Shown here: positions 17,143-24,941 of the stretch, piece after piece
Numbering within the stretch: the stretch's first letter is position 1
Layout: each line of letters begins with the position of its first letter
NCBI RefSeq assembly: GCF_900129305.1
Contig: NZ_FQVB01000040.1
Coordinates: 1 to 33,136, forward strand
Length of the DNA stretch: 33,136 nucleotides
Reading direction: 5' to 3'
From: Desulfacinum infernum DSM 9756
GTDB taxonomy: Bacteria; Desulfobacterota; Syntrophobacteria; Syntrophobacterales; DSM-9756
Made by a program: the position numbers and the translations under genes
Notes under the pieces: model-generated
Told to the model about the DNA's origin: nothing
The model's input: the letters and a program-made list of their open reading frames with translations, nothing else
Database searches by the model: none

Positions 17143-17623
17143 AGGTCCGAGCCTTTCCGCGCCGACGGACGGCCCTCAAGACGCGGTCTTTTTGCGGAGG
17201 GCTGTCCGAGGATGGATCCAGCGCCCTCTCTCCACCGGCACAGCCCTTCAAGGCCGCGGGATCAGGGAGTAGGGAGCTTGGGACTTTCCCGCTTGGGCAT
17301 GGGTACCGGCGGAGCCTAGGAGCGTTCCCCGCGGGGCTTCAGCCCCGGGGAAAAGAGCCATCGCAACCCGATGAAGCGACAGGCAGATCCCGCCGGCTCA
17401 CCCGAAGCTCGCGGATTCCTCCGCAGCCCTAAACGGCTGCGCTACGAGAGAACCGGTCGTCCCCGGCTTCTCGGACAGGATCCCAGGCTGTCCGAGAACT
17501 CCCCCAACCGTCACTCCCGCGCAAGCGGGAGTCCATAACGTGCTGTGAATCCCGGATCCCCGCTTCCGCGGGGATGACGAAGGGGCGTTGAACGAGGCAA
17601 ATTTGCCGTTGTCGGACAGGCTG
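17143..17623. repeat. Repeat-rich gap of 480 bases without a gene
   Basis: I see no gene here. The gap holds a family D core, GCTGTCCGAG (17201-17210), a family E palindrome TTCCCCGCGGGGCT/AGCCCCGGGGAA (17325-17352) and CCGCAGCC/CGGCTGCG (17421-17442). A perfect inverted pair TTCTCGGACAG/CTGTCCGAGAA has a 9-base spacer (17468-17498), and an inverted family C composite lies at 17508-17580. The last bases, GTCGGACAGGCTG, run into the stop codon of the next gene. A promoter for the ZIP operon was not found by eye. Confidence 0.8.
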
Positions 17624-18169
17624 CTAGGTGACCGGCCCTGCTCCGTCCAAGCGCGCACCGCTCTTTTCCATGAACCATCCTTGGGGATCCGTATAGTAGA
17701 ACTTGAGGTCCTCCAGGATCCGCCGGTGTTCGCGCTCCTCCGACGACATGCGGCTCAGAAATTCCTTCTGCAGAGGATCCGTGGCCTTTTCCAGCTTCTC
17801 TTCAAAGAGTCGGATGCAGGCCTCTTCCAGACGAATCCCCGTCTCCAGGGCGGCCAGTTCATCGGAACAGCCGTCCGCCAGCTTGCCTTCCTTGGGCGAT
17901 ACCCTCTGGAGGAGCTTAGCCATGAGATCCTCTTCGGGCGGAACGTACCGGCAGGCATCGGCCCAGGCCTTGCCGGCCTTCAACTCCTCGTAGATCTCCT
18001 GGACCAAGCCGCCGTGTTCCTTCTCCGATTCGTAGAGCAGCTGAAAGGTCTCTTTGCCCACGGCATCGGAACAGCCTTCCATGGCTTCCTTGTAAAGCTT
18101 TTGCTTCTCCTCCTTGATCTCCACGGCCTGGCAGAAGGCATCCAGGAGTTCTTGACTGGACAGCGCCAT
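17624..18169 (-). CDS. Ferritin-like (rubrerythrin family) protein
   Basis: The 181-residue helical protein has AVEIKEEKQKLYKEA and SEKEHGGLVQEIYEEL in the first half, and RLEEACIRLFEEKLEKA with SEEREHRRILEDL in the second. These are the paired Glu and E-x2-H positions of a diiron bundle. No rubredoxin domain is present. The middle contains several cysteines (DACRYVPPEED, ADGCSDEL) not usual in ferritins. The ATG at 18169 has AAGGAGG 5 bases upstream. It follows ferritin and desulfoferrodoxin and so belongs to the iron and oxygen defence group. Its TAG stop begins a family D repeat. Confidence 0.83.
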   Translation of the reverse strand: MALSSQELLDAFCQAVEIKEEKQKLYKEAMEGCSDAVGKETFQLLYESEKEHGGLVQEIYEELKAGKAWADACRYVPPEEDLMAKLLQRVSPKEGKLADGCSDELAALETGIRLEEACIRLFEEKLEKATDPLQKEFLSRMSSEEREHRRILEDLKFYYTDPQGWFMEKSGARLDGAGPVT

Positions 18170-18268
18170 GGGCACCTCCTTGGCAAAGAATCAGGGTGGG
18201 ATGGCGAGAAAGGGCCCCGGGGCGGGGTTTTCCCCGCTCCCGGAACCCGTGGGGCGGAGTCGATGGTG

Positions 18269-18805
18269 CTAGGCCGATGCGGGCGGAGCCACCAGGGTCG
18301 TTCCCGGAGGCAGGTTGAAGACGCGCTGCCCCAGCTCCCTGTCCAGCATGAAAAGACCCCCCTGAGCGTTCTCCATGAGCTTGATCTTCTGGAGGATCTC
18401 ATCGGCGCTGGCTTCTTCCTCCACCTGCTCCTTCACGAACCATTGGAGGAAGTTGTTGGTGGCGTGATCCCTTTCGGCAATGGCCAGGTCCACCAGATCG
18501 TTGATCAGTCCGGTGACTTTCTGCTCGTGCTTGTACACCTCTTCAAACACGTGGAGCGGCGAATCCCATTGGGACGGCGGAGCCTCGATGGCCGCCAGGG
18601 TCACTCGGCCGCCCCGTTCGTTCACATAGTCGTAGATCTTCATGGCGTGGGTAAGCTCTTCCAACGCCTGCGCTTCCATCCACCGGGCGAAACCGCCCAG
18701 GCTCACTTCATTAAGGTGGGCGGCCATGGCCAGGTAGAGATAGGACGAATAGAGTTCCGCGTTGATCTGGGCGTTGAGGGCCCCTTGCATCTTTTCGCTC
18801 AGCAT
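18269..18805 (-). CDS. ftnA: Bacterial non-haem ferritin
   Basis: The 178-residue protein starts [20 protein letters not shown] and continues [40 protein letters not shown] and [17 protein letters not shown]. The ferroxidase ligands E17, E50, H53, the middle Glu and the [11 protein letters not shown] helix are all in place. Ferritin oxidises Fe(II) and stores it as mineral inside a 24-subunit shell. GAAGGGATAAGAAG precedes the ATG. The gene starts 4 bases after the desulfoferrodoxin stop, so iron storage and superoxide removal are co-expressed. Length matches FtnA. Confidence 0.95.
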   Translation of the reverse strand: MLSEKMQGALNAQINAELYSSYLYLAMAAHLNEVSLGGFARWMEAQALEELTHAMKIYDYVNERGGRVTLAAIEAPPSQWDSPLHVFEEVYKHEQKVTGLINDLVDLAIAERDHATNNFLQWFVKEQVEEEASADEILQKIKLMENAQGGLFMLDRELGQRVFNLPPGTTLVAPPASA

Positions 18806-18809
18806 CTTC

Positions 18810-19184
18810 TTATCCCTTCCAGAGCCCGTGCAGATTGCAGTATTCGCGGGCCGTGACCGATGCCGCCTTCACACAGAACTCCGCCTCGGGAGCATCCCCG
18901 GGCTTGAGGAAGCGAATGTAGGAGATCCCATCGGCGATGAGCTCGATCCACTGGATGTAATGTTTCTCCTCCATGGGATGGGCCACACTGCCCACCTTCA
19001 CTTTATAGCCGTCGGCGATCTTTTCCACCACCGGCACATGCTTTTCCTTGGCTGCGTCAACCACTCCCTCCTTCAAGAGGACCATGGGCTGGCCGCAGCA
19101 GACCAGTTCACCCTGACCGCCCCACAGAACCTCGACGATGTTGCCGCATGCTTCGCACTTATAAAGCTCTCTTCTTTCCGCCAT
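18810..19184 (-). CDS. dfx: Desulfoferrodoxin (superoxide reductase)
   Basis: The 124-residue protein has an N-terminal desulforedoxin domain with CEACG and CC (C10, C13, C29 and C30, one Fe(Cys)4 centre). The catalytic domain has KHVPVVEK and [16 protein letters not shown] with the iron-binding histidines, and [21 protein letters not shown] with the Cys and last His. It reduces superoxide to peroxide without making oxygen. Both centres look complete (class I). AGGAGG lies 9 bases before the ATG. Electrons probably come from rubredoxin. Confidence 0.97.
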   Translation of the reverse strand: MAERRELYKCEACGNIVEVLWGGQGELVCCGQPMVLLKEGVVDAAKEKHVPVVEKIADGYKVKVGSVAHPMEEKHYIQWIELIADGISYIRFLKPGDAPEAEFCVKAASVTAREYCNLHGLWKG

Positions 19185-19220
19185 TTCCAGAATCCTCCTG
19201 ATTGATGTTCACCCGAATCC

Positions 19221-19248
19221 AGGATCGCCCTCAGCGGAGGGCGATCCT
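19221..19248. repeat. Perfect 12-bp hairpin between thiol peroxidase and desulfoferrodoxin
   Basis: AGGATCGCCCTC and GAGGGCGATCCT flank a 4-base loop. It stands 75 bases after the thiol peroxidase stop and 37 before the desulfoferrodoxin start. There is no T run, so it may act as a processing or weak termination hairpin rather than a standard terminator. Confidence 0.7.
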
Positions 19249-19322
19249 TCCAACAACCATCGCAGCCCGCCGTTCCTGCACCAAACTTGCCCCGGCCGTT
19301 TCCAGCCGGTCCAAGGCACCGG

Positions 19323-19838
19323 CTACAGGCATCGGCGTACCGCCTCGAGCACCGCCGCGTAGTCGGGTTCTTCGGCAATCTCCTTCACCAACTGCACATG
19401 GCGCACCACGCCCTCCCGATCCACTACAAAGACGGCCCGAGCCAGGAGCCTCAACTCCTTGATGAGAACCCCGTAGGCCTGGCCGAAAGACGCATCCCGG
19501 TGGTCGGATAGGGTGCTCACGCGGGTCACACCCGCCGCACCGCACCAGCGCTTCTGGGCGAAGGGAAGATCCATGCTGATGGCGAGAATCACCACGTCAT
19601 CGCCCAGGTTTTCCGCCTCCTGGTTGAAACGCCGCGTCTCCATGTCGCACACGGGCGTATCCAGGGATGGAACGGAAGACAGAACCACCACCTTCCCCTT
19701 GAATTGGGAAAGGCTCACGGGTTGGAGATCGTTGTTCAGAGCTTGGAAATCGGGAGCCTTCGTGCCGACCGACACTTCGTTTCCCACCAGTGTGAGCGGG
19801 GCTCCCCGCATGGTTACGGCTCCAGGTCTTTCCGCCAT
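19323..19838 (-). CDS. tpx: Thiol peroxidase (Tpx-type atypical 2-Cys peroxiredoxin)
   Basis: The 171-residue protein starts MAERPGAVTMRGAPLTLVGN, the Tpx opening with VTMRG and PLTLVG. The peroxidatic Cys is in SLDTPVCDMETRRF and the resolving Cys in QKRWCGAAGV, followed by TLSDHRDASFGQAYGV. It reduces peroxides in the cytoplasm with thioredoxin. I chose the ATG at 19838, with AAGGAG 7 bases upstream, over an upstream in-frame start inside the leader. A promoter lies about 80-105 bases upstream. Confidence 0.95.
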   Translation of the reverse strand: MAERPGAVTMRGAPLTLVGNEVSVGTKAPDFQALNNDLQPVSLSQFKGKVVVLSSVPSLDTPVCDMETRRFNQEAENLGDDVVILAISMDLPFAQKRWCGAAGVTRVSTLSDHRDASFGQAYGVLIKELRLLARAVFVVDREGVVRHVQLVKEIAEEPDYAAVLEAVRRCL

Positions 19839-20255
19839 GGTACAACTCCTTGCTTTCGTAAAGGGGAAGGTCCTCGAAGGAAACTTTTCGCAAAGGCCAA
19901 GCGTGTGTGCTTCTAACTGTAAGCTCCGGTCCAAGGACCGTCAAGGAAGGGCGGGGAAAAATCCGCGAAGCGAAAGGGCGGGATCGGGAAAGGGCGAAGG
20001 ATGATTCGCCCCCACATCTTGCGCGAAGGGGAAGGTCTCAAGCAGCCTGTCCGAGAATGGTTTTCAGGCTCAAGAGGACGGGGAATTTTCGTTTTACTGG
20101 TAGCCGCGGAGCTTCAGCCCGGCGGGAAACGATCATCGCAGCCCCAGGGCGTGACAGACCGTACGCGACGGCCTGTCCGGCTTCCGGGCTCTTCCGCAGC
20201 CAGAAAGGGCTGCGGAAGAGCGATCATCTTGGCGTTTGGGACACGCTCCCAGGTA
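19839..20255. repeat. Gap of 417 bases between acetate-CoA ligase and thiol peroxidase: promoter plus repeats
   Basis: No gene is seen. The left part holds the tpx leader and promoter. Further right are a family B palindrome GGGCGAA/TTCGCCC (19992-20011), a family D core CCTGTCCGAGAATGG (20046-20060), a family E-like palindrome (about 20099-20130) and a 13-bp hairpin CTCTTCCGCAGCC/GGCTGCGGAAGAG (20189-20220). A possible diverged D sequence, GGGACACGCTCCCA, ends a few bases before the ligase stop. Confidence 0.75.
19916..19944 (-). promoter_or_regulatory. Sigma70-type promoter for tpx
   Basis: On the minus strand TTGACG and TACAGT are 17 bases apart, with TACAGT about 78 bases before the tpx start. 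The -35 box is near consensus. No PerR- or OxyR-like site was recognised beside it. Confidence 0.58.
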
Positions 20256-22391
20256 TCAGGAGGTGGCAGCATCGTCCACCGGCTCCAGGATGATGCGGCA
20301 GTCGGCCACGGTGGCCCCTTGCCCCGCTTCGTGGACCAGCATGGGGTTGATGTCCAGTTCCTTGATCTCGGGGTGATCCAGCACCAGATCCGACAGACAC
20401 ACCAGGAACCGCTCCAGGGACGAGGTGTCGGTGGCGGGGCGGCCCCGCACGCCCTTGAGCAGTTCGTAGCCGCGGATGCCGCGGACCATGCGCCGGGCCT
20501 CGTTTCGACCGATGGGGGCCACGCGGAAGACCACGTCCTTGAAGATCTCCACGAAGATGCCTCCCAGGCCGAACATGAGCAGCGGCCCGAAGACGGGATA
20601 ACGGGTCATGCCCAGAATGACCTCCTCTCCCCGGGGCGCCATCTTCTGCACCAGCACTCCCACGATCTCCGCCTCCGGATTGTACGCCTTGGCGTTGGCC
20701 AGGATCTCGTCATAGGCGGCGGCCACTTCCTCGGGAGATCCCAGGTTGATCTTCACTCCCTGGGCATCGGACTTGTGCAGGATCTGCGGAGACACGATCT
20801 TGAGCACCACCGGAAAGGTGAGGCTCTGGGCGTATTCCACCGCCTCCTGGCGGCTCTTGGCGATGAAGGAAGGCAGAGTTTGGAAGCCGTAGCAGCGAAG
20901 CAGCTCGCCTCCCTCCCATTCCGTGAGAGACCGGCGGCCTTCGTCCAAAGCCTTTTGGATGATCTCCCGGGCCTTGTCCGTATCGTGCTTCAGGTCGAAC
21001 TGGGCCAGGTGCTGGCGGTTGAGCCAGGCGGAGTAGCGGTAGAGCGCTCCGAAGGCCTGGGCCGCATGTTCCGGAAAGCGGTACACCGGGATCTGGTTTT
21101 CCTGCAAAACCTTCACGCCCGCCGACACGTCGAAGATCCCCATGAAGCAGCACAAGATGGGCTTGTGGGTCTTCTTGTCGATCTTCACGATGGCCTTGGC
21201 CGTCTCCAGGGCGTTGGTCATGGATTGGGGGGTGAGGATCACCAGGGCACCGTCCACGTTTTCGTCCTTGATCACGGCCTCCAAAGCGTTTTCGTAGCGA
21301 TCCTGGGTGGCGTCCCCGATCACGTCCACCGGGTTGTGGACATTGGCCGTGGCCGGCAGGTGGCTCACCAGGGCCTCCACGGTCTCTTCCTGGAAACGGG
21401 CCAGCTGAAGCCCCGACGACACGGTCATGTCCGTGGCCACAATGCCCGGCCCGCCCGCGTTGGTCACGATGGCCACCTTGTTTCCCGTGGCCGTCTTTCG
21501 GCTGGCGAACGCGCTGGCAAAATTGAAGAGCTCCTCGATGGAATCCACCCGGATGATGCCCGCCTGCTGGAAAATGGCGTCATAGACCGCTTCCGATCCG
21601 GCCAGAGACCCCGTGTGGGACGCCGCCGCCTGGGCGCCCGCCGCGGTGCGGCCGGACTTGATGACGAGCACCGGCGTGGGCCGGTCCCCCGAGGTGATCT
21701 TCTTCACCTCCCGGATGAACTCCGGCCCGCGGCGGAGCTCCTCCAGGTAGATCATGATCACCTGGGTATCCTCGTCTTGATGCAGGTAACGGAGCAGGTC
21801 CAGCTCGTCCACGTCCGCCTTGTTGCCGATGGAAATGAACTTGGAAAAACCGAAATCGCGTTCTGCGGCAAAATCCAAAACCGACGTACAAAGCGCGCCG
21901 CTCTGGGAGATGAAGCTGATGTGGCCCGGAGCGGGCATGCGGTTGGAAAAGCTGGCGTTCATCCGCACCGCCGGGTTGGGATTGATCACCCCCAGGCAGT
22001 TGGGCCCCACCAGGCGGATACCCGCCTCGCGGCACTTGGCCACGATCTGGTCCTCGATCTTCCGGCCTTCCTCGCCCACTTCCCGGAAACCGGCGGAAAC
22101 GATGACGATCCCCTTCACGCCCTTCTGAGCCGCTTCCTCCACGGCCAGGAGGGCCGCTTTGGGCGGCAGCACCAGGATGGCCAGATCGATGGGATCCGGA
22201 ATGTCCAGAAGACTCGGGTAGGCCTTGACGCTGAGGATCGACTTGGCCTTGGGGTTCACCGGAAAGAGGGTTCCCGTGTACCCGCCCTTCAGGATGTTGG
22301 CGAAAATGTCATGGCCCACCTTGCCGGGAGTCGTGGACGCACCCACCACGGCTACCGATTGCGGTGAAAAGATGGCTTCCAGATTCTGCAT
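20256..22391 (-). CDS. ADP-forming acetate-CoA ligase (fused alpha-beta)
   Basis: The enzyme interconverts acetyl-CoA (or another acyl-CoA), ADP and phosphate with acetate, CoA and ATP, thus saving energy at the end of fermentation or oxidation. The 711-residue protein has an N-terminal CoA-binding domain (SVAVVGASTTPGKVGHDIF) and succinyl-CoA ligase-like domains with GFREVGEEG and GPNCLGVINP. The phosphorylated His lies in SHTGSLAGSEAVYDA (about residue 257), and a C-terminal ATP-grasp domain (about 490-711) has PVVLKIVSPQILHKSDAQGV. Alpha and beta parts are fused, as in many bacteria. AAAGGAC precedes the ATG. It is a single-gene unit with a strong promoter. Confidence 0.93.
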   Translation of the reverse strand: MQNLEAIFSPQSVAVVGASTTPGKVGHDIFANILKGGYTGTLFPVNPKAKSILSVKAYPSLLDIPDPIDLAILVLPPKAALLAVEEAAQKGVKGIVIVSAGFREVGEEGRKIEDQIVAKCREAGIRLVGPNCLGVINPNPAVRMNASFSNRMPAPGHISFISQSGALCTSVLDFAAERDFGFSKFISIGNKADVDELDLLRYLHQDEDTQVIMIYLEELRRGPEFIREVKKITSGDRPTPVLVIKSGRTAAGAQAAASHTGSLAGSEAVYDAIFQQAGIIRVDSIEELFNFASAFASRKTATGNKVAIVTNAGGPGIVATDMTVSSGLQLARFQEETVEALVSHLPATANVHNPVDVIGDATQDRYENALEAVIKDENVDGALVILTPQSMTNALETAKAIVKIDKKTHKPILCCFMGIFDVSAGVKVLQENQIPVYRFPEHAAQAFGALYRYSAWLNRQHLAQFDLKHDTDKAREIIQKALDEGRRSLTEWEGGELLRCYGFQTLPSFIAKSRQEAVEYAQSLTFPVVLKIVSPQILHKSDAQGVKINLGSPEEVAAAYDEILANAKAYNPEAEIVGVLVQKMAPRGEEVILGMTRYPVFGPLLMFGLGGIFVEIFKDVVFRVAPIGRNEARRMVRGIRGYELLKGVRGRPATDTSSLERFLVCLSDLVLDHPEIKELDINPMLVHEAGQGATVADCRIILEPVDDAATS

Positions 22392-23172
22392 GTCCTGTCC
22401 TTTCTCTCGGTATGTATTTTTATCTCCGGTTCTCGGGCCCGGAGCCGCCTTGTCAGTCCTGGACGGGCAAGAGGAGCCACAGGCTTATACAGAGTTGGGA
22501 GGGAGAGGTCAAGAGGACTTTGTGAAAAAAGAGGCAAGATCAGGACTCGAAGCCTCTGGGACGCTATTGGTTCCGTGGGCAGCGCGGGCGCCGGCCCGGA
22601 AGGCTGCAGACTCGAAGCCCTGGGCAGTTGGAAGTCTAACTGCTCGGTCATGGGCGTTTCAATGGCGTGTGGAAATCTACATCAGGACCGGGCCCCCGTG
22701 GGAACGCGCTCCAAGACAGAGCCCTCCGGGCGGGACGACCGGAAGGGCGAATCATGATTCGCCCCTGCCTTGCGCATGCCGGGGACAACGCCGCTTGAAC
22801 CGGCAAGGGACCCGACGTCTTTCGTAGCCGCGGGCCTTCAGGCCCGCGGAAAGGGCCGCCTAAATGGGACGCTTCTTCCCCATCGGGAGGTTCCGGCGGG
22901 CGGGCGTAAAGCCCGCCCCTACGAAGGCAGATGTAGCTGTTGAGTAGGGGCGGGGTTTATCCCCGCCCGCTCATCGCGCGGAGATAGGAAGAATACGGCG
23001 AAAGAATCGCTCCGTTTAGGGGGCACTTATGACCCAATGAACTGACAGGCGACAACCGGGGATTCTTCCGCAGCCCTGAAGGGCTGCGCTACGAGAAAAG
23101 CAGTGATTTCTGGCGTTTTCAGACAGCCTCCTACGAAAAGAGTGGGTATCCCTCGCGTTCTCGGACAGGCCC
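22392..23172. repeat. Gap of about 780 bases: ligase promoter and a chain of palindromic repeats
   Basis: I find no gene. From left to right the gap holds the ligase leader and promoter, then about 22520-22740 with nothing I recognise. Next are a perfect 20-bp palindrome GGGCGAATCATGATTCGCCC (22745-22764, family B) and CCGCGGGCCT/AGGCCCGCGG (22828-22849, family E). Two family A palindromes in opposite directions follow (22898-22918 and 22948-22968). Then come a 16-base GCAGCCCT/AGGGCTGC hairpin (23070-23087) and two family D copies (23116-23133 and 23157-23175). The second D copy is read as the continuation of the YjbQ stop codon. Confidence 0.82.
22484..22512 (-). promoter_or_regulatory. Sigma70-type promoter for the acetate-CoA ligase gene
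   Basis: On the minus strand TTGACC and TATAAG are separated by exactly 17 bases, close to the consensus. The -10 box is about 92 bases before the ATG, giving a leader of roughly 85 bases. No operator was recognised. Confidence 0.7.
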
Positions 23173-23580
23173 CTACGCGGAAGCGGGAATCAGGGCGATG
23201 CGGACCTTGCGGGTTCGAGGCCCGTCGAATTCGCAAAGGAAGATGCGCTGCCAGGTTCCCAGCTGGAGCCGTCCTTTCTCCACCAGGATCTGCACGGAGC
23301 TGCCCACCAGGCTCGTTTTGATGTGGGCCGCGGAATTCCCCTCCATGTGCTTGTAGGGCCCTCGCCAGGGCACCATGGAATCCAGGGTGGTCATCACGTC
23401 GTCCATCACCGCCGGGTCGGCCCCTTCGTTGATGGTGACCCCGGCGGTGGTGTGGGGGACATAGACCACGCACAGCCCCTCGGACACCCCTTTTTCCTGG
23501 ATCTTGCCGGACACCGCCCGGGTGATGTCCACCGCGGCGCTCCGACTGGACGTGGTCACCTGAATCGTATCGCTCCACAT
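23173..23580 (-). CDS. yjbQ: YjbQ family (UPF0047) protein
   Basis: The 135-residue protein has the UPF0047 signatures CVVYVPHTTAGVTINEGADP and HIKTSLVGSSVQILVEKG, and the TWQRIFLCEFDGPR end. The histidines in PHTT and near HMEGNSAAH form the presumed metal site. Some members can replace thiamine phosphate synthase in vivo, but the true role is unsettled. AAGGAGG lies 8 bases before the ATG. The gene starts 27 bases after the upstream unrecognised gene and is likely in one transcript with it. The TAG stop is the first codon of a family D repeat. Confidence 0.93.
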   Translation of the reverse strand: MWSDTIQVTTSSRSAAVDITRAVSGKIQEKGVSEGLCVVYVPHTTAGVTINEGADPAVMDDVMTTLDSMVPWRGPYKHMEGNSAAHIKTSLVGSSVQILVEKGRLQLGTWQRIFLCEFDGPRTRKVRIALIPASA

Positions 23581-23607
23581 GGGACCCCTCCTTCGATTCT
23601 TTGCCGG

Positions 23608-24855
23608 TTATCGGGGAAGGATCAGGCCGCCGTGTTCGGCTTCAGGCTCTTTCGCTTCGTCTTCCGGCTCTTCCGCCAGGCTGGTGGAAACGCCGTGCAA
23701 GACCTGGAGGGCCCAGGCCGTAAGGCGCACGGGCACCGGACTTTCCCCGGGATCTTTCAGGGATTGCATATGTTCGGACAACGCCAGGAACAGGGCCGCT
23801 CCCTCATCGTCCCCGGTCAAATGGCGGGCCAGGGACGTCTCCAGGTAGTGGGCTGTAAGGATGTCCTTTACCCTGGCGTCGAACACGGCCCGGGCCGCCT
23901 TGGCCACGATCTCCCTTTCCTGGGCGGCCTTCACATGATCGGGCACCACCAGGACCGACCGGCGGGCTGTTTCCAGCTCCATGCCGGCCGTCTTCAGGGC
24001 TTCCGAATCCTGGAAGAGCTGCACCACCCAACTCACCTCCCCCACTGCAACATCCGCCAGGAATTCCAGATCGTAACCGGAATCCACCGGCAGTTTCTCC
24101 CTCCAAAACACGTGGGATCCGAGGCTTCCCGTGCCGCTCCCATAGGGCGACAGGGCCTGGCGGGCGAGCAGGATCTGGTCCCTTTTGAGGGTATCCAACC
24201 GGCCCAAACGTTCCAGCTTGAAAAACACCTGGGCCATATGGGCCACGGGCACCGGATGGGGTTGGGCGCCCAGGTGTCCGGCACTTCCCCGCAAAAGCTC
24301 CCGGTATTTCTTGCGGGACTGGAAGGACGCATGGAACATCTCCCCCATGAAGGGCGCGGTGACCGCCAGCACCACCATGAGAAAGTCCGGTTCCCCCTTG
24401 ATGGGAAGATAGGCGCTGTACTGCCAGAGCCCCGCTCCCAGGGGCGGCGTCACCAGGTGGCATTCTTCCTTGCGCACTTCCTGGCGGATGAGGGTCACCG
24501 GGGCGGATGCGTCGGGAACGTTTTCAGTCTCTTCCGGCAGTGGGTAGCCCTTCTGGCGGAGCCGGTATTCGGCCTGGCGGACCACCTTGGCCAGTTTCTT
24601 GTCAGTCACCACGGGGCGCAGTTCGCAGAAGGCACGGAAACAGACGTCGTTGTCCCGGCGGCTGAGGTCGTCCAGGAGAGCCGCCGCCACCCGCTGCCGG
24701 TCCCCCAGGATCTGCTTCAGGGTCTTCAGGCAGTTGTCCAGGCTCTGGCCGTTGGGGTCCTGGAGGCGCAGCCGATCGATCATCAGCTCCACTTCCCGCC
24801 GCTCGTTTTCAGTGAGTTGCAGAACGTCCTTGTCCTTCTTTTTCTTTTTCGCCAT
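23608..24855 (-). CDS. Unrecognised cytoplasmic protein of about 415 residues
   Basis: I do not recognise a family. The protein starts with a lysine-rich stretch (MAKKKKKDKDVLQLTENERR) and has a helical N-terminal third (LDNCLKTLKQILGDRQRVAA and AALLDDLSRRDNDVCFRAF). A beta-containing middle (LGAGLWQYSAYLPIKGEPDF) is followed by a charged helical C-terminus. No signal peptide, membrane segment or metal motif is obvious. I chose the ATG at 24855 because GAGG lies 7 bases upstream and the extension is basic leader sequence. Codon use and length support a real gene. Its upstream neighbour ends in a strong terminator, so its transcription is likely separate. Confidence 0.75.
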   Translation of the reverse strand: MAKKKKKDKDVLQLTENERREVELMIDRLRLQDPNGQSLDNCLKTLKQILGDRQRVAAALLDDLSRRDNDVCFRAFCELRPVVTDKKLAKVVRQAEYRLRQKGYPLPEETENVPDASAPVTLIRQEVRKEECHLVTPPLGAGLWQYSAYLPIKGEPDFLMVVLAVTAPFMGEMFHASFQSRKKYRELLRGSAGHLGAQPHPVPVAHMAQVFFKLERLGRLDTLKRDQILLARQALSPYGSGTGSLGSHVFWREKLPVDSGYDLEFLADVAVGEVSWVVQLFQDSEALKTAGMELETARRSVLVVPDHVKAAQEREIVAKAARAVFDARVKDILTAHYLETSLARHLTGDDEGAALFLALSEHMQSLKDPGESPVPVRLTAWALQVLHGVSTSLAEEPEDEAKEPEAEHGGLILPR

Positions 24856-24882
24856 GGTCCGACCTCGTCCGGCGGCGCCCAC

Positions 24883-24918
24883 AAAAAAGCCCCAGAAACC
24901 GCTGGGAGCTTCTGGGGC
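24883..24918 (-). terminator. Rho-independent terminator of the Hdr/Flox operon
   Basis: On the minus strand GCCCCAGAA...TTCTGGGGC is a perfect 9-bp stem with a 12-base loop, followed by six T. It lies 23 bases after the stop codon of the selenoprotein gene and ends the large electron-transfer operon. Confidence 0.92.
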
Positions 24919-24941
24919 CTGGTGAGCGCTTCAGGGATCGT

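Noticed and set aside
17143-17623. CRISPR array
   Set aside because: The repeats here belong to different families with irregular spacing and orientation. No equal spacers and no cas genes are present.
17398-17658. Short reading frame with a 'PRKRGSGIHSTLWTPACAGVT' type product
   Set aside because: This is the well-known false translation of the TCCCCGC/GCGGGGA intergenic repeat (family C), not a gene.
20001-22367. Long open plus-strand frame opposite the acetate-CoA ligase
   Set aside because: It is the antisense shadow of a well-supported gene. It starts inside repeat DNA and has no ribosome site or domain.
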